From Pedosphaera sp. (GTDB lineage: Bacteria; Verrucomicrobiota; Verrucomicrobiia; Limisphaerales; SXQI01), in NCBI GenBank assembly GCA_025359965.1, contig JANYDC010000159.1, positions 1-64,000 on the forward strand: a stretch of 64,000 nucleotides of DNA, in the 5' to 3' direction. Below the pieces are notes generated by a model. It did not search any database and had not been told where the DNA came from. It was given only the letters and a program-made list of their open reading frames with translations. A program made the translations under genes and the position numbers. Below, in pieces: positions 1 through 7,731 of the stretch (within the stretch, counting starts at the first letter, position 1; every line of letters begins with the position of its first letter).

Positions 1-25
1 GCTCTGCCACCGCACTCCAAAATGC

Positions 26-1249
26 TTAAGCTCCGAATTTGTCGAACATCTTGGCGTTGGCCTGCATGTGGCGGATGAGGTACTTGGCTTCCATCACGCC
101 AAGGGAGCCCTGGTTCGCTCCGGTCTCAGTGAAACGCTCCAGCTTGTCGCTTCCAGACCATTCGGCGTTGAGCAGCACCGGCTGCGGATGCCAAGAATGG
201 CCGTGGACGGCACACGGAGTGGAGTGATCCCCTGTGATGGCCAGCACATGCGGAGCTTTCTTGAACAGAATGGGCAGCGCGGCATCAAAATCTTCGATGG
301 CCTTTTTCTTGGCTTCGAAGTTGCCATCCTCACCGTACATGTCCGTGTACTTGTAGTGAATGAAGAAGAAATCGTACTTGTCGTAATTGTCGAGGTACGC
401 CTGGAATTGTTCGGCAATGGTCTGAGGCCCCTCGATTTTGGTCATGCCCACCAATTGGGCGAGCCCTTTGTACATGGGATAAACCGCAAGGCAGGCGGGC
501 TTGAGCAGGTAACGCTCCTCGAAAGAGGCAATCTCGGGCTGGTGGGCAATGCCACGCATCAGGAAACCATTGGCTGGAGATTTTTTGGCCAGCAACGGAA
601 GGGCAACCGCATAAAAATCAGCAACCAGCTTCGCGGCTTTGGCCGCTTTGGTCGATTTTTTATCCACCGGTTCCACGGCGGGGATGGGTTTGCCTTCGGA
701 ATGCGGATCGGCATCGGTCAGGGGACCTTCAATGCCCTTGCCGCGGAACAGGACGACAAAACGATGGCCTTTGCCCGCTTTGATAATCACCTGGCAGTCG
801 CCAATCTTTTTGATCTTGCTGGAAAGCAGCGCGCACAATTCTTCGCACACTTCGGTTTCTATCCTTCCAGCGCGACGGTCCGTCACGATGCCCTTGGCAT
901 CGATGGTGCAGAAATTGGCGCGGGCAGCAACGTCGCCAGCTTTGAGCTCAATACCCAGACCGAGCGCTTCAATAACGCCGCGACCCACTTGAAATTCAAT
1001 GGGGTCGTAGCCAAACAAGGCCAGATGGCCGGGACCGCTGCCCGGGGTGATGCCGGGGGCGACAGGAATCATCCGCCCCTGGGCGGAATCCCTGCTGAGG
1101 GCATCGAGATTGGGTGTCTTGGCCGCTTCGAGCGGCGTCAGGTATCCCTGCTTTTTAGTGGCGATGTCGCCAAGTCCGTCCATCACCAGCAAGGCGAGTT
1201 TGGACTTTGTTTTGAGAGTCAGTTCCGAGTAGAGCGCGTCGAGATTCAT
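26..1249 (-). CDS. apgM: 2,3-bisphosphoglycerate-independent phosphoglycerate mutase, archaeal-type
   Basis: This 407-residue protein should interconvert 3- and 2-phosphoglycerate in glycolysis and gluconeogenesis in the cytoplasm. It belongs to the alkaline-phosphatase-fold ApgM group, which is shorter than the roughly 510-residue GpmI. Visible motifs are the N-terminal metal site LLVMDGLGD (Asp24), the phosphoserine region TPGSGPGHLALFGYDP (Ser71), and the C-terminal metal-binding ITGDHSTP (Asp341, His342) and HGHSWHP (about 349-355). Length and motif order fit an intact enzyme. The start at MNLDALYSEL leaves about 20 residues before the first core motif, as expected. It stands alone, divergent from the gene at 1525 across about 275 bp with no other gene. 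A long opposite-strand reading frame over the gene is only its shadow. Confidence 0.93.
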   Translation of the reverse strand: MNLDALYSELTLKTKSKLALLVMDGLGDIATKKQGYLTPLEAAKTPNLDALSRDSAQGRMIPVAPGITPGSGPGHLALFGYDPIEFQVGRGVIEALGLGIELKAGDVAARANFCTIDAKGIVTDRRAGRIETEVCEELCALLSSKIKKIGDCQVIIKAGKGHRFVVLFRGKGIEGPLTDADPHSEGKPIPAVEPVDKKSTKAAKAAKLVADFYAVALPLLAKKSPANGFLMRGIAHQPEIASFEERYLLKPACLAVYPMYKGLAQLVGMTKIEGPQTIAEQFQAYLDNYDKYDFFFIHYKYTDMYGEDGNFEAKKKAIEDFDAALPILFKKAPHVLAITGDHSTPCAVHGHSWHPQPVLLNAEWSGSDKLERFTETGANQGSLGVMEAKYLIRHMQANAKMFDKFGA

Positions 1250-1524
1250 AAGAATGTCAGCATCAGAGACTCCACCGACAGCGGCAGGCCGTCAACGCTG
1301 TTTATGAATGGGTCGGCGCGCAAATCCTCCGTCTGCAAGCGAACCGGCCTCACAAGCAGCTTTGGGCGGACGGGTACACATGCCCAACAAATCCGGAAAC
1401 GTGTGGAACAGTGCTTGTTGGTCTGGCGTGGAAAGGCAGAATCTTGTATTCAGTGGATCGTAACATCCGGGAGATTACCCAACAGTCAGATTGATCATTT
1501 GGAAGCTGTCAGTGCCGCCAACGT

Positions 1525-2478
1525 ATGAAACTGTTCCTCTTAATTTTAGCCTCCGTGATCAGTTGGGCCGATTCAGGATTGTCCGCACCAACATCGACCA
1601 ACCTGTATGTGGCGGTGGGCTACGGAGGACGGCGGCTGGCCTCCGCTGATGGCCTGCATTGGACCCATGACCAAAATTGGTCCGAGATAAGTGCCGACGA
1701 TGATAATGTTCTGTTTAACGTGGCTTTTGGCGCAGGCAAGTTTGTGGCGGTGGGTGGAGCAACGAAGGTAGGACATGTCCTCACCACACGCGATGGGCAA
1801 AATTGGGATGAGCCATTCAAATACAAAAGCCGAATTGCGACGGTCTCTTTCGGCAATACTTGGTTCGTCGCGTGCTCAGGAGATAAGTTCCTCCGGTCGC
1901 CCAATGGAGATCACTGGACGGAGGGTGCCTCCCTAAATTTCAATGGCGGATTGAATCCTCGCAAATCCGCGTTCGGCAACGGCACGTTCGTAGTCATTGG
2001 AGAAGCGGATCCAGAGTGGAAATACCGGATTCGGTTTCGGGCCTCCACCACGGACGGGGTGTCGATGACCCACTTCGCCACCAACAATCTGGGGGACCGG
2101 GCGCTGGCGTTTGGCGCCGGAAAGTTCGTGCTGGTAGGCCAGGACGGTTTGAGGGAAAGCTCGGTGGACGGGATGCATTGGGATCGATCAGGCTTTGAAA
2201 AAGGCGAAAACCTGAACAGCATTGTTTGGACCGGCCGTCAGTTTCTGGTGGCTGGCGAAAAAGTGGCCTACTCCTCGCCCGACGGTCTGGCCTGGCAGCG
2301 CCTCGCCACCAACTTTCCATGCACAGTGTTGACCGCAGGCCAAGGATTGTTATTGGGAGCATCCTGGGGTGGCCACTTATGGTCGTCAACCGACAGCCTC
2401 GCTTTTCTTAAGGCAGGTATCGCCTCAAGCAATTCCATCGAAGCAATCGCCTGCGGATCTTTCTTGGTTCTGCCTTGA
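1525..2478 (+). CDS. Secreted BNR/sialidase-like repeat protein
   Basis: The 317-residue product opens with a signal peptide (MKLFLLILASVISWADSGLSA) and is then built from repeated units of the form 'F.(A/G)G.(K/T)FV.VG......S.DG..W', seen for example as AFGAGKFVAVGG, AFGNGTFVVIG and AFGAGKFVLVGQDG. Such Asp-box-like units are typical of BNR or photosystem-stability-factor-like beta-propellers that sit outside the cytoplasm. No catalytic residues of true sialidases can be recognised, so no enzymatic role is assigned. It is transcribed away from apgM and converges on the cytochrome gene at 2524, with 45 bp between stops and no obvious terminator hairpin. Substrate and partner are unknown. The fold is inferred from the repeats alone. 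Confidence 0.75.
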   Translation: MKLFLLILASVISWADSGLSAPTSTNLYVAVGYGGRRLASADGLHWTHDQNWSEISADDDNVLFNVAFGAGKFVAVGGATKVGHVLTTRDGQNWDEPFKYKSRIATVSFGNTWFVACSGDKFLRSPNGDHWTEGASLNFNGGLNPRKSAFGNGTFVVIGEADPEWKYRIRFRASTTDGVSMTHFATNNLGDRALAFGAGKFVLVGQDGLRESSVDGMHWDRSGFEKGENLNSIVWTGRQFLVAGEKVAYSSPDGLAWQRLATNFPCTVLTAGQGLLLGASWGGHLWSSTDSLAFLKAGIASSNSIEAIACGSFLVLP

Positions 2479-2523
2479 TCTGTCAACTAACTGGCATCCT
2501 TCGAGATAATCCGGCGCGATGGT

Positions 2524-3345
2524 TCAATGTCCAACTCCTTGGCGCAATTGGGCGACGAAAGCGACAATATCCCACCGTTGTTCTTCGGTCAGGGTAGTGG
2601 CGAAGGAGGGCATGGGAGCACCATCGATACCGGTTAGCAGCACGCGATAAATGGTTTCGAGCGTCGCACCGCTCCGTAGGGTCGGTTGGCGTAAATCAGA
2701 GGGCGCGCTGGGTTGGCCCCAGGTGTCTTGGAGCTCTTTCACAATGGCGCCGGCACCGCTGCCGTCCGAGCCGTGGCACGCGGCACAAGCGGTATTAAAA
2801 AGCACGACCCCTTGTTCGGCGCGCGCCTTGGAAAGGCTGCTATCATTAAACCACGCCGGCAAAGGCGGAAGAACGATTGCGGGCGCGTAATTCGTCGGGT
2901 TCCGCCAGCGGGACGAGAAGGTTTTGATGTATTCAACGACTGATTTGATTTCGTGCTCCTTCAGGTTGTTGAAAATCGGCATGGCGGTTCCTGCCAAACC
3001 GCCGCGTATGGTGCGTTCGAGATCGGCATCAGTCGGCAGCATGCCAACCGGGGTGCTGCGATATTTGAAGACGCCACGCCCAAAATTGCGCGGTTGCGGC
3101 CGGATATCCCGCCCCATGTCCCCGCGCCCATCACCGTACACACCGTGGCAGGTCAGGCAATTGCGCTGATAGACATAGCGCCCTTCTTTGTAAATCGCAT
3201 CATCAAGGGTTTTCGGACGAAAGGGGGCGTTAGTCTCCGCAATTGGCGAAGGCAAGAGTGAGGATAAGCACATTACCACCACGGCAAGGGCCTGTCGATG
3301 CCGGTATACGCGCGTCGGGGACCTTTGGTTATCAATGCTCTGCAT
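2524..3345 (-). CDS. Dihaem c-type cytochrome
   Basis: The 273-residue protein has an N-terminal hydrophobic export segment (about residues 18-35) followed by two class-I cytochrome c domains. Haem-binding CxxCH motifs are CLTCH (Cys63-His67) and CAACH (Cys187-His191). Likely Met ligands lie in GTAMPIF (about Met122) and in GAPMPSF near the C-terminus. The protein should act in the periplasm as an electron carrier, perhaps feeding a terminal oxidase, but no oxidase gene is in the window. Upstream on the same strand, 88 bp away, is a broken small membrane-protein frame (3434-3648), suggesting a former or frameshifted two-gene unit. The family is clear; the specific redox partner is not. Confidence 0.9.
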   Translation of the reverse strand: MQSIDNQRSPTRVYRHRQALAVVVMCLSSLLPSPIAETNAPFRPKTLDDAIYKEGRYVYQRNCLTCHGVYGDGRGDMGRDIRPQPRNFGRGVFKYRSTPVGMLPTDADLERTIRGGLAGTAMPIFNNLKEHEIKSVVEYIKTFSSRWRNPTNYAPAIVLPPLPAWFNDSSLSKARAEQGVVLFNTACAACHGSDGSGAGAIVKELQDTWGQPSAPSDLRQPTLRSGATLETIYRVLLTGIDGAPMPSFATTLTEEQRWDIVAFVAQLRQGVGH

Positions 3346-3433
3346 CGGATTCAGTCAAAAAGCGTAACAGGAGTCCAAACAATCTACGAGTTTCCACACG
3401 GACGCAGGCCCTGCAAAAATCCAGACCCCAGAA

Positions 3434-3648
3434 CTATGGCTGATAAGGCTTGAGGCTCGGCACTTCAGCGGTGCGCTCAAAGTTCTTGTTTACCAAGATT
3501 CGTTTTCCTTGGAAGGTGACAACCATCACGATGGAAGTGCCGCCAAACAGACAAAAGCGACGATCAAAACCACCCCGATGGCTAGGTTTTTGCGCAGAAA
3601 GCGTTCCCGCTTGCCTTGGCTGGCAGAATCAATTGCAGATCGGTGCAT
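3434..3648 (-). pseudogene. Small single-TM protein, apparently frameshifted
   Basis: Two short frames overlap by a TGATG. 3526-3648 encodes 40 residues starting MHRSAIDSASQGKRERFLRK and entering a hydrophobic helix (LAIGVVLIVAFVCLAALPS). 3434-3526 encodes MVVTFQGKRILVNKNFERTA and ends SLKPYQP. If one T is added to the TTT run just after the helix, both become a single protein of about 70 residues with one N-terminal transmembrane helix and a short hydrophilic tail. It sits directly upstream of the dihaem cytochrome gene on the same strand. I do not recognise the family. It may be a sequencing error, a true pseudogene, or two tiny coupled genes. Confidence 0.4.
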
Positions 3649-3757
3649 TTGAGAGGGCTGTTACTAACCGGGGTTATTGTGACAGTCCACAGGAGATTAA
3701 CCCGAGTCCTCACACCGTTCGCGTTTTCTCGCTTGCCCACGGCGAACGTAAGTGTTT

Positions 3758-4384
3758 TTAGAGTTGATGTTTTTTGAAGCTGGGGGAAGCGAGCTTCCTT
3801 GCGTGTGTCTGGATGTCGGCTGGCCAAGGTTTTATTGTGAGGTTGAAACTTTTTTGATCCCCAGCGAACAAGGCGCGGGTCGCTTCCTCAAACCCGGGTT
3901 CATTTCCAGCCATGGCGGAGATAAACCGATAAGTGGCCTCCCGTGACTTTCTTTCGCCGTCTGCGAAAGAATGAGTCTTGCGGGCGTTCTCCACCAGTTT
4001 GCGAAGAGCAACGGAAGCACCGCCGGGTTGGTTGCCCAGCCATTCCCAGTGCCGCGGCAAAAGAGTCACCTCACGGGCAACGACTCCCAGTTTGGGACGG
4101 CCCAGCCCGCGTGCGGATTTCCCTTGGTCTGCAGCCTCTCCATTGGGGCTGTCCTTACCAATTTTTTTGAGAACGCTTTCCGCCGTTCCGCGAAAATCAA
4201 CCTCGACAATTTCACTGGTCAGATTATCGAAAATCAGGACTGATGCTGGCTCGCCCTTATCCAGCAGTGCTTTGACTTTTAAGGCGACAGTTTTCAGTTC
4301 GCCCGAAGCGATCAATCGGGAACCGCTAAATGCGGTGCACCCATTCGTGATTGGCTCGGCAAGATTTACTGATGTTTGGATCAT
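3758..4384 (-). CDS. DUF2239 family protein
   Basis: The 208-residue cytoplasmic protein matches the DUF2239 pattern: an N-terminal 'CTAFSGSRLIASGELKTVAL' segment, a VLIFDNLTSE..VDFRGT region, and the hallmark RGLGRPKLGVVAREVTLLPR (about residues 92-111) followed by HWEWL..QPGGASVALRKLV. It has no signal peptide. The biochemical function of the family is unknown to me. The RGRPKLGVVAREV segment is basic and conserved, which would suit nucleic-acid binding, but that is speculation. The start is only 7 bp from a perfect 16-bp palindrome (4392-4407), so the gene is probably directly regulated at that site. It appears to be transcribed alone. Confidence 0.85.
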   Translation of the reverse strand: MIQTSVNLAEPITNGCTAFSGSRLIASGELKTVALKVKALLDKGEPASVLIFDNLTSEIVEVDFRGTAESVLKKIGKDSPNGEAADQGKSARGLGRPKLGVVAREVTLLPRHWEWLGNQPGGASVALRKLVENARKTHSFADGERKSREATYRFISAMAGNEPGFEEATRALFAGDQKSFNLTIKPWPADIQTHARKLASPSFKKHQL

Positions 4385-4391
4385 TAAATAC

Positions 4392-4435
4392 TTTTACCCG
4401 GGTAAAACATCCCCGTCAATATCATCCGGGTAAAA
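4392..4435. promoter_or_regulatory. Putative operator: perfect 16-bp palindrome plus half-site
   Basis: TTTTACCCGGGTAAAA at 4392-4407 is its own reverse complement. A second partial copy, CCGGGTAAAA, lies at 4426-4435, with 33 bp between equivalent positions (about three helical turns). Both lie immediately upstream of the DUF2239 start codon. The arrangement resembles a dimeric-repressor operator with a weaker second site. The regulator is not identifiable here. Confidence 0.5.
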
Positions 4436-4683
4436 TTAAATCATCAGCTTCCCCTGGTTACCGATTACGAACAATGGATGGGAAAAGCGACCAATGACTC
4501 TGTGCCCGTGGCAGGGCGATAACCAACTCCGGGATATGCTGGGTTTCGGTTGCAAATGATTTGGGCTCCACGAAAAACCCGTGAGCAAACTCAATCAGTC
4601 GCTTCGGCTCCTCACCACTTGCCAGCTCAAACCCATGCTCGGCCAACTCAGTTCCCATGGTTATGTCGCGCAAACAAGGCTTT
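4436..4683. other. Intergenic stretch between RCC1 gene and DUF2239 operator
   Basis: About 250 bp with no gene I can support. A 71-codon minus-strand frame at 4458-4673 exists but has no recognisable family and no supporting context. Confidence 0.4.
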
Positions 4684-5814
4684 TCACGGAATCCGGTTCA
4701 GCCGGAAGAACTGGATTGAGTTGGCAGCATCTACTTCCTGAACCACCTTCTTTTCCTGGGCCACGAACCCTTCCCCTATCGATTTCCATTCCCTGAGGTC
4801 GATGGAGGATTCCAAGCTGTAGCGTTTGCCCACCGTCAGATCAAACGAGAGCTGAATCACGTTTTGACTGATCTGAATGTTCAATTTTGAAACGAGAACG
4901 TCAGCTTCTCTTTTTAAGGCTAGAGTGTGGCCGCCCCCTGCAGCCACTGCGGTAATCCCATTCAAGCCAGACGGAACATTGGTTTGGCCAAATAGGTTGT
5001 ATCCCCAAGCCTTGACGGTGCCGTCTGATTTTAGGGCCACAGAATGCCAAAAACCTGCCGCAACCGCCGTTGCTTCACTCAGATCAGCAGGAATATCCGT
5101 TTGCCCGTCGTGATCATATCCCCATGCGACAACCGACCCTGTGTCACGCAACGCCACATTATGAGCAAATCCCGTGGCAAGAGCGACGACACCACCCAGA
5201 TCGACAGGAACATTTGTCTGGCCGTCCTGATTATAACCCCAGGCAACAACCTTACCATCACTGCGAGCGGCCACACTGTGCGCAAAACCAGCCCCAATAG
5301 CTGTTATCCCGCTTAGTCCAGCAGGAATATTTGTTTGTCCTAGCGTATCGGCGCCCCAAGCCACGACCGTGCCGTCTTCCTTCAGGGCCAATGAATGAGA
5401 ATAGCCTGCTGCAATCGCCGTCACTCCCGTTAAATCAACCGGCACATTGGTCTGGCCCTCAGCATTGCGTCCCCACGCGATCACCGTGCCATCGCTCCTC
5501 AAAGCCAAAGTGTGATAAAAACTCGTGGCGATCGACGTTACAGAGTTGAGGTCTGTCGGAACATTAATCTGCCCATCCGTATTCAAGCCCCAAGCCACCA
5601 CGGTTCCATCGGCTTTTAAGGCCACGGAGTGATCACCACCTGCGGCAATCGCGACGACATCGCTTAATCCTGCGGGAACATCGCTTTGACCTGCTTCATT
5701 GTCCCCCCAGGCAACCACGGTGTCAGCTTGCAGATTCGCTTGCCCGACTAAGACACTCCATGCGGCAAGAAAAAAACTTGCGACAAAAAAGCGATGCCTA
5801 ATCGCCTTTTGCAT
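4684..5814 (-). CDS. Secreted RCC1-repeat protein
   Basis: The product of about 376 residues begins with an export signal (MQKAIRHRFFVASFFLAAWS, cleaved near QADT) and then carries seven near-identical RCC1/BNR-type repeats. The unit is about 41 residues, 'V(V/I)AWG.N..GQT(N/D)(V/I)P..L..V.AIA(A/T)G..HS(V/L)AL..DGT', predicting a seven-bladed beta-propeller. A C-terminal segment (about residues 300-376) contains a YSLESSIDLREW motif seen at the end of other secreted Verrucomicrobial proteins. An upstream in-frame ATG at 5916 would place 34 polar residues before the signal, so 5814 is preferred. The DNA repeats are high-identity (4940-5700), making recombination between units plausible. No enzymatic function is implied. 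Confidence 0.85.
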   Translation of the reverse strand: MQKAIRHRFFVASFFLAAWSVLVGQANLQADTVVAWGDNEAGQSDVPAGLSDVVAIAAGGDHSVALKADGTVVAWGLNTDGQINVPTDLNSVTSIATSFYHTLALRSDGTVIAWGRNAEGQTNVPVDLTGVTAIAAGYSHSLALKEDGTVVAWGADTLGQTNIPAGLSGITAIGAGFAHSVAARSDGKVVAWGYNQDGQTNVPVDLGGVVALATGFAHNVALRDTGSVVAWGYDHDGQTDIPADLSEATAVAAGFWHSVALKSDGTVKAWGYNLFGQTNVPSGLNGITAVAAGGGHTLALKREADVLVSKLNIQISQNVIQLSFDLTVGKRYSLESSIDLREWKSIGEGFVAQEKKVVQEVDAANSIQFFRLNRIP

Positions 5815-6248
5815 CAAGCTAAAGCCGTTGCCCCTTAGCCGTAAACTCAACTGATTCTGACTGGATTTTGAGACAAAATGCAGGTGCTTGATCTCAATCT
5901 GCGCGTGCGTGTTCAAATTCTATTGGTTCCTGTAGTTACCATTGTAGTCGATGATTAAATGGTCTCTGGAAACGGAAGTGCCGGTCAAGTATCTCGTATC
6001 CGGGAGCATTACGCAGTTTTGAGACAGGTAATCGAACGAATCGAAACAATCGCGCTTAAGACTTGGTGCTACGCACGGTCTTTTCCGGAGGGCACACTGG
6101 ATTATCATAGTGCTTTTCGACGATGACGCTTCTTTTCGCTGTCCTTCATCCATCGCCCCGGGATTTACTCCATACCGGGTTTGAGACTTTCCCCCACTTG
6201 CGTCAAAACCGAGTCTCGTACACATTCACACGAACAGGACGCACAAAA
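5815..6248. other. Intergenic gap between divergent genes
   Basis: About 430 bp separating the RCC1 gene (minus) from the first aldehyde dehydrogenase gene (plus). It presumably holds both promoters. Open frames here on both strands lack family signals. The plus-strand frame from 6123 is only an upstream extension of the dehydrogenase. Confidence 0.4.
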
Positions 6249-7679
6249 ATGAGTCAGCCACATATCCCCGCCATCCGACGCGGTCGCAATTACGAGAGTC
6301 TGGACAAAAGCACTCTGGTCGATCACCGCGACGGTTCAGCCCTTGTCTCCATTAGTCAGGTCAATGCCGGTATTATACGCAAGGATCTGGCGCGTATCGG
6401 CGAATCGCGGGCTGCCCTCAAAAAATTTACGGTCGATCAATTGATCGACATCTCGGCCAAGGCGGGCGAGTTGTTCCTGAACGGCACACTTCCGCTGGGC
6501 GACAAGGGACATACTCAATCGGCGCAGCAGTATATCGAGACGCTTTCTTCCACCAGCGGGCTGCCGTTTGTGATGGTGAAGCGGAACATGGCCAAGATTT
6601 ATCAGGCGCTGACGCAGATGCGCACGGTGTTGAACGGTTTGACGCGCGGCTTGGATCTCTCGGTGATCGACAAGGGTTATGGCACACAGGCCGGATCGCC
6701 TGTAAGTTATTATCCCACCACACAAGCACTTGGACTGGTTATGCCCAGCAATTCGCCGGCGGTGAATTCTTTGTGGCTTACCGCCATCCCCCTGAAGATG
6801 CCGGTGGTCATCAAGCCGGGGCGCGAAGAACCCTGGACACCCTACCGCCTGATTCAGGCGTTTATTGCGGCGGGTTGTCCGGCTGAGGCCTTTGGTTTTT
6901 ACCCAACGGATCACGAGGGATCGGCAGAGATCCTTAAGAGCTGCGGGCGCGCCCTGATTTTCGGCGACAAAAATACCACGGCGCAATATGCAAGCAATCC
7001 TGCCATCCAGATCCACGGGCCGGGGTTCAGCAAAATTTTGATCGGCAACGACGAGATCGAACGGTGGCCGGAGTACATCGGCCTGATTGCCGGGTCGATT
7101 GCCGACAACGGCGGGAGGAGTTGCATTAATGCATCGGCCGTGGTGGTGCCCAAGTACGGCCGCGAGATTGCGGAAGCCCTTGGGAAAGCGCTTGGACCCG
7201 TCGCACCATTGTCGCCCTCGGATGAAAACGCAAAATTGTCCGGTTTCGCGAACGTGAAGATGGCGGCTTCGATTGACAACTCGATCGAGGAGGGATTGAA
7301 AACGGCAGGAGCAATGGACACCACCTCGCCCTACCGCAACGGACCGCGTTATGTCGAGTTTGAGGGTGGAACTTATCTGCGTCCGACCATTGTGGTGTGC
7401 GACAGCTTTAAACACCCCCTGGCCAACCGCGAATTCCTTTGCCCCTACGCAAGTGTTGTCCAGGTGCCGCAGGAGAATATGCTTTCGGAAATCGGGCCAT
7501 CCCTTGTGGTCACAGCCATCACCAAGGACCCTGCATTCACAGAGCAACTGTTGGATTCCGAACTCATCGAGCGGCTGAACCTTGGCCCCATTTCAACCAT
7601 GAAGATCTCGTGGGATCAGCCGCACGAAGGCAACATGTTTGAGTTCCTTTACAAACGCCGTTCCATTGAACGCGCATGA
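6249..7679 (+). CDS. Aldehyde dehydrogenase superfamily protein (divergent)
   Basis: The 476-residue protein (start MSQPHIP at 6249, preceded by AGGA; the frame is open back to 6123) is an ALDH-fold oxidoreductase. The catalytic Cys lies in NGGRSCINAS. The cofactor region reads LGLVMPSNSPAVNSLWLTAI and PVVIKPGREEPWTP. The motif that normally supplies the general-base Glu (ELGGK) is replaced by HGPGFSK, a pattern reminiscent of CoA-acylating aldehyde dehydrogenases, where that Glu is also absent. It precedes an iron alcohol dehydrogenase by 52 bp, echoing the ALDH plus Fe-ADH pairing of AdhE. This suggests interconversion of an acyl-CoA or acid with an alcohol through an aldehyde. Substrate is unknown. 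Confidence 0.85.
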   Translation: MSQPHIPAIRRGRNYESLDKSTLVDHRDGSALVSISQVNAGIIRKDLARIGESRAALKKFTVDQLIDISAKAGELFLNGTLPLGDKGHTQSAQQYIETLSSTSGLPFVMVKRNMAKIYQALTQMRTVLNGLTRGLDLSVIDKGYGTQAGSPVSYYPTTQALGLVMPSNSPAVNSLWLTAIPLKMPVVIKPGREEPWTPYRLIQAFIAAGCPAEAFGFYPTDHEGSAEILKSCGRALIFGDKNTTAQYASNPAIQIHGPGFSKILIGNDEIERWPEYIGLIAGSIADNGGRSCINASAVVVPKYGREIAEALGKALGPVAPLSPSDENAKLSGFANVKMAASIDNSIEEGLKTAGAMDTTSPYRNGPRYVEFEGGTYLRPTIVVCDSFKHPLANREFLCPYASVVQVPQENMLSEIGPSLVVTAITKDPAFTEQLLDSELIERLNLGPISTMKISWDQPHEGNMFEFLYKRRSIERA

Positions 7680-7731
7680 GTGCGGGCGGAAAGCATCGAA
7701 CATCCGAGCCAGTGCAGTCGTCTGAACACGA

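Noticed and set aside
68-1528. Long plus-strand frame (486 codons) over apgM
   Set aside because: Opposite-strand shadow of apgM with no signal peptide, motif or plausible composition.
4458-4673. 71-codon minus-strand frame between RCC1 and DUF2239 genes
   Set aside because: No recognisable motif or ribosome-binding site; not enough to call a gene.
4940-5700. Periodic DNA repeats resembling a CRISPR-like array
   Set aside because: The period of about 123 bp is in frame and encodes RCC1 repeats; spacers are coding variants, with no cas genes.
5920-6225. 101-codon minus-strand frame upstream of the first ALDH
   Set aside because: No family signal, sits in a divergent promoter gap and reads as random sequence.
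6336-7547. Minus-strand frame of about 400 codons within the first ALDH
   Set aside because: Antisense to a clear aldehyde dehydrogenase; His/Arg-rich translation typical of a GC-rich shadow frame.
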